From Sphingomonadales bacterium (GTDB lineage Bacteria; Pseudomonadota; Alphaproteobacteria; Sphingomonadales; Sphingomonadaceae): a DNA stretch of 10,720 nucleotides. Below, one piece after another: positions 1 to 5,800 of the stretch. The first letter of the stretch is position 1. Each line of letters begins with the position of its first letter. The notes below the pieces were generated by a model that ran no database searches, was not told the DNA's origin, and saw nothing but the letters and a program-made list of their open reading frames with translations. The translations under genes were made by a program, and so were the position numbers. The DNA is taken from contig JAFKLV010000291.1 in assembly GCA_017304125.1 (NCBI GenBank), positions 1 to 10,720 on the forward strand. The letters run 5' to 3'.

Positions 1-560
1 GCCCTCGAGGTCGACGAGGTACTCGCGCGCCGCCTTCTCGACGATGGCGCGCACCCGGGCGAGGTCCTCGTCGTCGAGGGGCGGGGGTCCGGCGTCGACG
101 GGGTCGACGGCCACGCGGGTGCCGAGCAGGAATCCGAGGTAGTCGAGGTCGCCGGGCGGGAGCCGCACCCCGAAGTGGTCGGCGACACGGTTCAGCTGAT
201 CTTCCGAGCGCTGACAGACGGCGACGAGCTCCGCTTCGGGATGCGCCTCGGCTCCGCCGTCGCGCAGGGCTGCCTCGACGATGCCGTGCAACGCCGCGGG
301 ACCGGGCGAGCGTCGGATCGCCGCGCCGATCGCCGCAGCCCGCTCGCGATAACGGGGATCCGCCAGCAGCGCGCGGACGGCCCGGCCCACCTGCCGGGGC
401 TTCGGCCGGTCGCTGCGCAGGTCGATCCCCACTCCGGACCACGCGATCCGGGCACTCACCTCGGCCTTGTCCTCGGTGCGTCCGGCGACCACGATCGGCA
501 CCCCGTGCTCCAGTGCGTAGTGCACGCCTCCGTAGCCGCCGTTGGTGACGAGCACGTCGT
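1..560 (-). other. Segment of probably different origin: GT1 glycosyltransferase C-terminal part plus unknown tail
   Basis: Residues about 315-415 of the frame match the donor-binding C-terminal part of GT1 (macrolide/UDP-glycosyltransferase type) enzymes. They show VLVTNGGYGG, the HGVP turn and TEDK, followed by the usual run of ARIAWSGVGIDL and LLADPRYRERAAAIG. No GT N-terminal acceptor domain precedes it; enolase sequence does. The last part, about residues 416-499 (bases 1-252), is acidic and Leu/Asp-rich, and I do not recognise it. It could be a C-terminal extension of the glycosyltransferase. The word GTCGAC occurs three times in the first 110 bases, which hints at an actinobacterial-like source, but I saw no sharp composition break by eye. 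The donor organism is therefore a guess. Confidence 0.6.
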
Positions 561-1497
561 CGCCGATCACCTGCACATTGTCGCCGACCGCGCGCATCAC
601 CGTGGCCATCGTCGCGAAATCGTCCTGCGAGGCGGGGTCTTCGATCGACAGGATCGGGTAGCGCCGCGTCCAGCCGATCACTTCCTCAGCCATCGCCGCG
701 CCGTCCATCCGGCGATCGTCGAGCGCGAGGCGATAGCCGGTCGCGTCGCCCAGCTCATTGGCGGCGATATCGAGCGAGATGAACACATCCTCGCCGGGGC
801 GATGTCCGGCCTGTTCGATCGCCTTGGTCAGCGTGTCGAGCGCTTGTTCGTTGGACGAGAAATTGGGCCACCAGCCGCCCTCGTCGGCGACGCCCGACAG
901 CGGCCCGAGCGCCTCCATCAGTCTGCCGGCGGCGCGATAGACGTCGTCGGTGATTTCCAGCGCGCGGCGGAAGCTGCCGGCGCGCGGCGCCATCACCATG
1001 AAATCCTGAATGTCGGTGCGGCGACCGGCATGCGCCCCGCCGCCGAAGATTTGGATTTCGGGGAGCGGCACGCGCACCTTGCGGTCACCCGCGAGATAGC
1101 GCCACAGCGGCGCGCCCTCGGCCGCGGCGGCGGCGTGGAGCACCGCCATCGACACCGCGACCAGCGCGTTGGCGCCGAGCCGTCCCTTGTTGGCGGTGCC
1201 GTCGAGCGCGACCAGCGTGCGATCGATCGCCGCCTGCGCACGCGCGTCCATCCCGGTCAGCGCGGGGGCGATTTCGGCGGCGACATTGGCGACCGCCTTG
1301 GCCACGCCCATCCCGCCGAATGCCGCGCCGCCGTCACGCAGGTCGACCGCCTCATGCGCGCCGCGCGAGGCGCCGGCCGGGGCGATCGCACGCCCGATCG
1401 CGCCGCCCTCCAGCCGCACCTCCGCCTCGACGGTCGGGCGGCCGCGCGAATCCCACAATTGGCGGGCGAGGACGGTGGCGATACGGAAATTGGTCAT
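1..1497 (-). CDS. Enolase-like protein fused in frame to a glycosyltransferase C-terminus (chimeric, runs off the left edge)
   Basis: The frame is open from ATG 1497 to base 1 (499 codons, no stop). Residues 1-314 are an enolase paralogue: the mobile-loop motif GASRGAHEA (42-50, canonical GASTG), NKGRLGAN (103-110), GGAHA (153-157, His156), ADEGG (204-208, Glu206), LDIAANE (242-248, Asp243), IEDP (285-288, Glu286) and GDD (312-314). The Glu expected in the DIQEF motif is Asp165. After VTN (317-319) the enolase C-terminus is absent, including the catalytic Lys, the SHRSGE loop and the second Lys. Instead GGYGGVHYALEHGVPIVVAG (320-339) and TEDK (341-344) are GT1 glycosyltransferase signatures. 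As written, the product should not be an active enolase. ATG 1497 overlaps the kinase stop (ATGA), so translation is coupled. Family assignment of both halves is firm; whether the join is real is not. Confidence 0.8.
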   Translation of the reverse strand, partial: MTNFRIATVLARQLWDSRGRPTVEAEVRLEGGAIGRAIAPAGASRGAHEAVDLRDGGAAFGGMGVAKAVANVAAEIAPALTGMDARAQAAIDRTLVALDGTANKGRLGANALVAVSMAVLHAAAAAEGAPLWRYLAGDRKVRVPLPEIQIFGGGAHAGRRTDIQDFMVMAPRAGSFRRALEITDDVYRAAGRLMEALGPLSGVADEGGWWPNFSSNEQALDTLTKAIEQAGHRPGEDVFISLDIAANELGDATGYRLALDDRRMDGAAMAEEVIGWTRRYPILSIEDPASQDDFATMATVMRAVGDNVQVIGDDVLVTNGGYGGVHYALEHGVPIVVAGRTEDKAEVSARIAWSGVGIDLRSDRPKPRQVGRAVRALLADPRYRERAAAIGAAIRRSPGPAALHGIVEAALRDGGAEAHPEAELVAVCQRSEDQLNRVADHFGVRLPPGDLDYLGFLLGTRVAVDPVDAGPPPLDDEDLARVRAIVEKAAREYLVDLEG

Positions 1498-2498
1498 CGA
1501 TGCTCCATTGGCCATGCGGCGATTAGTTGGTCGATCGGCAGCGGCGCGGCGGTGAGCAGCGCGAGCGCATTGGCGCGCACCAGCTCTTTCGCGTCGCCGT
1601 CGAGATAGGGGGCGGGAGATTTGCCCTCGACGCGCGCGAGCAGCAGCGCCGCGACGAGCGATCCGGCGCGGGTAGCGAGATCGCCGACCGGCTCCCAGTT
1701 CACCCCGGCGAGATAGGCGGCGGCGAAGGCCGCGGCCGACTCCTTGAGCGCCGCGGCATGATCGGCGAGCCAGATCGTCTTGAGCAGCAGATGCGTGGTG
1801 CAAAAGGCGAGATCGAACGCCGGATCGCCGTAGACCGCGCATTCGGCGTCGAGGATCACCCCGCCGGTCGACCCGGCGAGGATATTCTTGGGGCTGACAT
1901 CGCCGTGCACCAACGCCACCCGACGTTGTAGCAGATCGTCGGCGATGGCATCGAGCCGCGGCGCCAGTTCAGGCCGGTTGCCCGCGACATAGCGCAGGAA
2001 GGGCGAGATGCGCAGCGCGTCGAACAGATCCATGCTGTCGAAAGCCGCGGCGTCGGCGGCGCTGCTGGCGGTCGCCGCGTGGATGCGGGCGAGATCGCGG
2101 CCGAGCCCGGCGGCGAAGGCGCGATCCACCCGGCCGGCGATCAGTTCGTCGCGCCACACCGGATGCGCCTCGGGCGCGAGATAGGCGAGCGCGAACATAT
2201 GCTCCTCGGGCACGCTCGCCACCACCGCGGGCACCAGCCGCGGATCGATCCCGGCGACGCGCCGGAGCCAGCGTACCTCATTCTCGGCGCGCTCGACCGG
2301 GGCGAGCCATTCGGCGGCGACGCGCAATTGCGGCAGCGCGCGCTTGACGACGACCGGCGCCTCGCCCTCGATCTGCGCCAGCCACACGTCGCAGGATACT
2401 CCGCCCGAAAGCGGCGCGAGCGACACCGCGCGCCCGGCCGGCGCGATGCCGGCGCGGCGCAGGGCGGCGATGGTGGCGGCGTTCCCGGTGTCGCTCAT
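1494..2498 (-). CDS. APH/ABC1-type phosphotransferase family kinase
   Basis: A protein-kinase-fold small-molecule kinase (aminoglycoside/methylthioribose/homoserine kinase-like) of 334 residues, normal for the family. A glycine-containing loop, SGGVSCDVW (31-39), precedes the ATP-binding Lys52 in VVVKR. The catalytic loop is LVHGDVSPKN (196-205; Asp200, Asn205). ILDAE (215-219) supplies the metal-binding Asp217, followed by GDPAFDLAF (224-232). It should phosphorylate a hydroxyl of a small soluble substrate in the cytoplasm; the substrate cannot be read from sequence. ATG 2498 lies 5 bases after the hydrolase stop. The frame stays open to 2894, but that stretch lies wholly inside the hydrolase gene and looks non-coding (Arg-rich), so 2498 is preferred. 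Its stop overlaps the enolase-like ATG. Clustering with catabolic genes makes an antibiotic-resistance role unlikely. Confidence 0.87.
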   Translation of the reverse strand: MSDTGNAATIAALRRAGIAPAGRAVSLAPLSGGVSCDVWLAQIEGEAPVVVKRALPQLRVAAEWLAPVERAENEVRWLRRVAGIDPRLVPAVVASVPEEHMFALAYLAPEAHPVWRDELIAGRVDRAFAAGLGRDLARIHAATASSAADAAAFDSMDLFDALRISPFLRYVAGNRPELAPRLDAIADDLLQRRVALVHGDVSPKNILAGSTGGVILDAECAVYGDPAFDLAFCTTHLLLKTIWLADHAAALKESAAAFAAAYLAGVNWEPVGDLATRAGSLVAALLLARVEGKSPAPYLDGDAKELVRANALALLTAAPLPIDQLIAAWPMEHR

Positions 2499-2503
2499 CT
2501 CGC

Positions 2504-3631
2504 TCAGCTCTTGGCCGCGATCCATGCCGCCATCAGATCGGCGGCATTCTCGCGTTCCTCGATCGAATCCTCGAAATAATGCGCGCCGGGGATCAACTCG
2601 AGCTGCTTGTCCGTCGACCCGATGTGATCGAAGATCTTGCGCGCATCGCTCGGGAACACGCCGGTATCCGCGGTGCCCTGCACCACCAGCGCCGGCGTAT
2701 CGAATTTGGCGAGGTGCGGCGCGCCCTGGCACGGCGAGGTTTCGAGGCTCCACATGTTGAGCCAGGTCTTGATCGTATTGACGCGACCGATCGAGGGGGT
2801 TCGGTTGGCCAGCACCGGATCGCCGCGATAGCACCAGCGCGGCTTGCGGTCCGACGGGTCGAGCGCCGGGTCCATGCAACGCAGATCGCCCCACATGCGG
2901 AACAGCGGGAACAGCCGGTCGGGCGTGCCCGCCGCGTTGACGCGCTTCAGCTCGGCCTTGGCCCAGTCGGTGATGCGCTGGTTGCGCGCGCGTTGCGCCG
3001 CGCGATAGCGCGTGACGAATTCCTCCGAATAGGGCGGGGCATTGTCCGGGCTGAACGGATCGAGCGAAGGATCGGTCGCGAGCGGATCATTCTCGTCGAT
3101 CACCGATGCGTCCATCCAGTCGGTCATCACCTCGGGACGGCCCTGATGCGCGTTGAGCGAGATGTAGAGATCGGCCTTGGTGAGGTTGCGATAGAGGTCG
3201 CGCACCGCTTCGGGCAGCTCGCCCTCGAGCGTCGGCTTGATCGCTTCGGCCTGATAGGCGCCCATCAGCGATCCGCCGCCCGAATTGCCGAGGATCACGA
3301 TCCGCTCGACCCCGGCCTCTTCCTTGAGCCAGCGCATCCCGACCGAAATGTCGAGGATCGCATGATGCAGCAGGAACTGGTCCTCGAACCCGCGATAGCG
3401 CGTGTTCCAGCCGAGGAAGCCATAGCCGCGCCGTGCGAAATAGGGCGCGATATAATGTTCGGCGAAATCGACGTTATAATGGGTGGCGATCACCGCGGTC
3501 TTGGGCTTCTTGCCGGCCGGCGCCCAGTAAATCCCCTGGCACGGATGCCCGCCCGCTTGAATCCGCGGGGCCGTCGGGGAAGCCTTGCCGATGAACTGTA
3601 CGTCGAGCCCGTTGGTGTCGCGCGGGTCCAT
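2504..3631 (-). CDS. Alpha/beta hydrolase (putative esterase)
   Basis: A cytoplasmic alpha/beta-hydrolase of 375 residues with no signal peptide. The nucleophile elbow ILGNSGGGS (113-121) carries Ser117. The acid is probably Asp322 in VVQGTADTG (317-325), and the base His351 in PGAHYF (349-353). HYNVDF (51-56), before the first part of the fold, is a likely oxyanion region. A long insertion (about 140-300), rich in Asp, Pro and Trp, forms a large cap that suggests a bulky substrate. GTG 3637 is a possible start but lies inside the AGGAG ribosome binding site (3637-3641), so ATG 3631, with 5-base spacing, is chosen. It heads a three-gene leftward operon with the kinase and the enolase-like gene, behind an operator-like site at 3650-3663. 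The ester or C-C bond it cleaves is unknown. Confidence 0.88.
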   Translation of the reverse strand: MDPRDTNGLDVQFIGKASPTAPRIQAGGHPCQGIYWAPAGKKPKTAVIATHYNVDFAEHYIAPYFARRGYGFLGWNTRYRGFEDQFLLHHAILDISVGMRWLKEEAGVERIVILGNSGGGSLMGAYQAEAIKPTLEGELPEAVRDLYRNLTKADLYISLNAHQGRPEVMTDWMDASVIDENDPLATDPSLDPFSPDNAPPYSEEFVTRYRAAQRARNQRITDWAKAELKRVNAAGTPDRLFPLFRMWGDLRCMDPALDPSDRKPRWCYRGDPVLANRTPSIGRVNTIKTWLNMWSLETSPCQGAPHLAKFDTPALVVQGTADTGVFPSDARKIFDHIGSTDKQLELIPGAHYFEDSIEERENAADLMAAWIAAKS

Positions 3632-3636
3632 GTCCA

Positions 3637-3641
3637 CTCCT
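3637..3641 (-). promoter_or_regulatory. Ribosome binding site AGGAG of the hydrolase gene
   Basis: AGGAG sits 5 bases before ATG 3631 and overlaps the alternative GTG at 3637. It therefore decides the start in favour of 3631. Confidence 0.75.
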
Positions 3642-3649
3642 GCGTTATT

Positions 3650-3663
3650 ACTTAGTAAGCGAA
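3650..3663. promoter_or_regulatory. Operator-like site A, upstream of the hydrolase operon
   Basis: ACTTAGTAAGCGAA, read on the plus strand, aligns with three other sites in the window (consensus about ACTTAGnATACTAA) and is the weakest of the four on its right half. It lies 19-32 bases upstream of the hydrolase ATG, in an AT-rich island within GC-rich sequence. An overlapping small palindrome, TTACTTAGTAA (3648-3658), is also present. I found no convincing -35/-10 pair here. Binding by one of the two local MarR proteins is inferred. Confidence 0.5.
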
Positions 3664-3749
3664 GTTTATCGCCGGGCGTCGGCCAAGTCCAGTCTCGACC
3701 TGTAAAGCGGTCGCGTAAAAGTGGCCGATTTCCGCGCCGATCGCCAGCG

Positions 3750-4652
3750 TCACCCCGCCACAGGCGGAAACGGCGGGGCGCAGCGCACTTTGCCCGAAAG
3801 GTCGCGGCCGACCACGCCGGTCAGCCAGTTGGCGGTGTCGATCGCCAGCGCGCGATCATAGCCGGTGGCGATGCCCGAGCGATCGAGCAAATAGAGCACG
3901 TCCTCGGTCGCGACATTGCCCGATGCGCCGGGGGCGAAGGGGCAGCCGCCGAGCCCGCCGAGCGATGAATCGATCACCCGTGCACCGGCGCCGATCGCGG
4001 CCCAGACATTGGCGATCGCGGTGTTGCGGGTATCGTGGAAGTGGACGCGCACCGGCAGCGGGGCGATCGCCTCGGCGACGCGCGCGACCGCTTCCGCGAC
4101 CTGTGCCGGCACCGCGACACCGATCGTATCGGCCAGCGCGACCTCGCGCGGGTTCGCTTCGGCGGCGCGCTTGGCCATTTCGACCACGCGGTCGATCGGC
4201 ATCTCGCCCTCGAACGGGCAGCCGAAGGCGGTGGCGATCGTGATCTGCGCCGCGCGCCCTGCGGCATGCGCCAGCGCAGCCGTCTCGCACGCGACGGCGA
4301 GCGATTCGGCGGCCGTCTGCCCCTGATTGCGGATGCCGAACGTGTCGCTGGCGACGCACACCGCGCCCAGCTCATCGACCCCGCTCGCCAGCGCGCGCTC
4401 GGCGCCGCGGCCGTTGAGCACCAGCGCGATATAGGTCACGTCGTCGCGGCGCGGCAGCCCGGCGACCACCGCCTCGGCATCGGCCATTTGCGGCACCCGC
4501 GCGGGATTGACGAAGCTCGTCACCTCCAGCCGTCGCGCGCCGGCGCGGATCGCGCGGTCGATCAGTTCGAGCTTCGCCGCGGTCGAAACGACCTTCTTCT
4601 CATTCTGCAACCCGTCACGCGGCGCGACCTCGACGATTTCGACAGCAGGCAA
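3750..4652 (-). CDS. HMG-CoA lyase family protein (hydroxymethylglutaryl-CoA / citramalyl-CoA lyase-like)
   Basis: A 300-residue TIM-barrel lyase that would cleave a 3-hydroxyacyl-CoA of the HMG-CoA type by retro-aldol/Claisen chemistry with a divalent metal. Visible motifs are APRDGLQNE (10-18; Arg12, Asp13), LEVTSFVNP (42-50), VRVHFHDTRN (201-210; metal ligands His204 and His206) and the HMGL signature GLGGCPFAPGASGN (233-246) with active-site Cys237. Length is normal. The likely start is TTG 4652, six bases after AAGGGAG; upstream in-frame codons reach 4748 but encode promoter DNA. It is divergent from the MarR/LeuD-like pair across 111 bases. Beside a class III CoA-transferase and a LeuCD-like pair, a substrate such as citramalyl-CoA is as plausible as HMG-CoA, because the family includes both. 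No leucine-degradation carboxylase genes are nearby. Confidence 0.88.
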   Translation of the reverse strand: MPAVEIVEVAPRDGLQNEKKVVSTAAKLELIDRAIRAGARRLEVTSFVNPARVPQMADAEAVVAGLPRRDDVTYIALVLNGRGAERALASGVDELGAVCVASDTFGIRNQGQTAAESLAVACETAALAHAAGRAAQITIATAFGCPFEGEMPIDRVVEMAKRAAEANPREVALADTIGVAVPAQVAEAVARVAEAIAPLPVRVHFHDTRNTAIANVWAAIGAGARVIDSSLGGLGGCPFAPGASGNVATEDVLYLLDRSGIATGYDRALAIDTANWLTGVVGRDLSGKVRCAPPFPPVAG

Positions 4653-4658
4653 GACTTG

Positions 4659-4665
4659 CTCCCTT
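4659..4665 (-). promoter_or_regulatory. Ribosome binding site AAGGGAG supporting the TTG start of the lyase
   Basis: AAGGGAG lies six bases before TTG 4652, and no ATG or GTG at a sensible distance begins the conserved N-terminus. It therefore supports a rare TTG start. Confidence 0.6.
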
Positions 4666-4673
4666 CGAAAAAG

Positions 4674-4702
4674 ATAGTATCCTAAGTAAATCGTCGCCGC
4701 AA
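4674..4702 (-). promoter_or_regulatory. Promoter of the lyase gene with operator-like site B over its -10
   Basis: On the minus strand a -35 TTGCGG (4702-4697) is separated by 17 bases from a -10 TACTAT (4679-4674). Site B, ACTTAGGATACTAT (4687-4674), covers the -10 completely, so a bound protein would block RNA polymerase. It sits between the divergent lyase and MarR genes, about 80 bases before the MarR start, so it could also control the regulator itself. Confidence 0.55.
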
Positions 4703-4763
4703 GTCGCGCCATTGCTGCCGGTGCGGGTTGCGCGGGGCGATACAACACCGTCTAAACGCGTGC

Positions 4764-5186
4764 ATGCGGTCCATCGAGTTGATCATCCATCTGTTCCAAC
4801 GATTCTGCTGGCTCGACGAGGGGCTACAGGCGCGCGTTCACCAGCGCGGCTGGCCCGATATCAGCCGGCCGCAATCGATGGTGATGATCAATATCGTCAG
4901 CGGGGTCACCCGCCCGTCGGATATCGCGCGACGACTCGGGGTGACGCGTCAGGCGATCCACACCACGATCGCGCAGATGATCGACAAGGGCGTGGTGACG
5001 CTGGAGGACGATCCCGATGATGCGCGGCACAAGCGCCTCGCGCTCACCGTGTTCGGCGAGCGGATGCGCAATGACGCGCAGGCCGCGATGACCGAACTGA
5101 CCGGCGAACTCGCCGCGCGGCTCGGGCAGGAACGGTTCGATCAATTATTGGAAACCCTGGCGGCGGATTGGGGAAAACCCGTATGA
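4764..5186 (+). CDS. MarR family transcriptional regulator (first)
   Basis: A small winged-helix regulator of 140 residues, typical for MarR. The DNA-binding part is RPSDIARRLGV (50-60), the recognition helix TRQAIHTTIAQMIDKG (61-76), then the wing with DPDDARHKRLALT (83-95). The flanking helices would form the dimer interface. The start is uncertain: ATG 4764 begins where family similarity begins but has no clear ribosome binding site, while an in-frame TTG at 4728 would add 12 residues. Its stop overlaps the start of the LeuD-like gene (ATGA), so regulator and enzyme subunit are co-translated. It is divergent from the lyase, with an operator-like site between them, the usual layout of a local repressor relieved by a pathway metabolite. 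The ligand is unknown. Confidence 0.85.
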   Translation: MRSIELIIHLFQRFCWLDEGLQARVHQRGWPDISRPQSMVMINIVSGVTRPSDIARRLGVTRQAIHTTIAQMIDKGVVTLEDDPDDARHKRLALTVFGERMRNDAQAAMTELTGELAARLGQERFDQLLETLAADWGKPV

Positions 5187-5740
5187 CGCCCTGGACGATC
5201 GTCACCTCGCGTGCGGCTGTGCTGCCGGATGCCGATATCGATACCGACAAGATCCTCCCGGCGCGGTTCATGAAGGGGCTCGACCGGCGCGGGCTGGGCG
5301 CGCGGCTGTTCACCGACATGCGCGTGATCGACCCGCGCTTCGCGATCGATCCGGCCGCGAGGATTCTGGTGGCGGGGCGCAATTTCGGCTCGGGCTCGTC
5401 GCGCGAACATGCGGTGTGGGCGCTCGATGATCACGGCATCCGTTGCGTCATTGCCCCGAGCTTCGGCGGGATCTTCAGCGGTAATGCGGCGACCAACGGG
5501 CTGCTGCTGGGCGCGCTGGCGGGGGACGATTATGCCGCGCTGCTCGACCGGCTCGCGGCGGCGCCGGACGAGCCGGTCACGGTGAGCCTTATCGATTGCA
5601 CCGTGACCGCCGGGCCGCTGCTGCTGACCTTCGCGATCGACCGCGATCTGCGGCAGGCGTTGCTCGACGGGCTCGACGATATCGATCGCACCTTGCGCCA
5701 CGCGGCGGAGATCGACGCGTTCGAGAGCGAATACGCCTGA
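5183..5740 (+). CDS. LeuD-like small subunit of a 3-isopropylmalate dehydratase-family hydro-lyase
   Basis: A 185-residue swivelling domain of the aconitase superfamily, slightly shorter than standard LeuD (about 200). Conserved segments are DIDTDKILPARFMK (18-31), RNFGSGSSREHAVWAL (66-81) and VIAPSFGGIFSGNAATNGLL (89-108). Two changes stand out from biosynthetic LeuD: the usual Cys of NFGCGSSREH is Ser70, and the usual FYNN stretch is FSGN. They suggest a paralogue with altered substrate preference rather than the leucine-pathway enzyme. ATG 5183 overlaps the MarR stop; an in-frame TTG at 5168 lies inside the MarR gene and is disfavoured. It should pair with the LeuC-like subunit encoded convergently downstream. 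No leuA or leuB is present. A citraconate, dimethylmaleate or similar hydratase is possible. Confidence 0.85.
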   Translation: MTPWTIVTSRAAVLPDADIDTDKILPARFMKGLDRRGLGARLFTDMRVIDPRFAIDPAARILVAGRNFGSGSSREHAVWALDDHGIRCVIAPSFGGIFSGNAATNGLLLGALAGDDYAALLDRLAAAPDEPVTVSLIDCTVTAGPLLLTFAIDRDLRQALLDGLDDIDRTLRHAAEIDAFESEYA

Positions 5741-5800
5741 CCTTACTCTGGGGCGCTTGCCTTCGCGGGGACACATGAAAGGCTTGCGAGTGGCGGTGCG
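5741..5800. other. Convergent intergenic gap between the LeuD-like and LeuC-like genes
   Basis: Sixty bases separate two converging stop codons. I looked for an inverted repeat with a T or A run and saw none, so transcripts from the two sides may overlap. Confidence 0.5.

Noticed and set aside
175..1608. Long plus-strand open frame of 477 codons
   Set aside because: It lies antisense to the enolase-like frame, is rich in Arg, Ala, His and Gly, and shows no recognisable motif. It is a GC-driven shadow.
2499..2894. N-terminal extension of the kinase upstream of 2498
   Set aside because: It overlaps the hydrolase coding region entirely, is Arg-rich and has no kinase similarity. ATG 2498 fits the operon spacing.
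2579..3655. Plus-strand open frame of 358 codons opposite the hydrolase
   Set aside because: The minus-strand hydrolase has a complete catalytic triad and ribosome binding site; the antisense frame has neither.
3648..3658. TTACTTAGTAA palindrome as a separate regulator site
   Set aside because: It overlaps operator-like site A, and only the CTTAG-based alignment recurs in the other promoters. I report it as part of that site.
5741..5800. Bidirectional terminator between the convergent genes
   Set aside because: No inverted repeat with a T or A run was visible.
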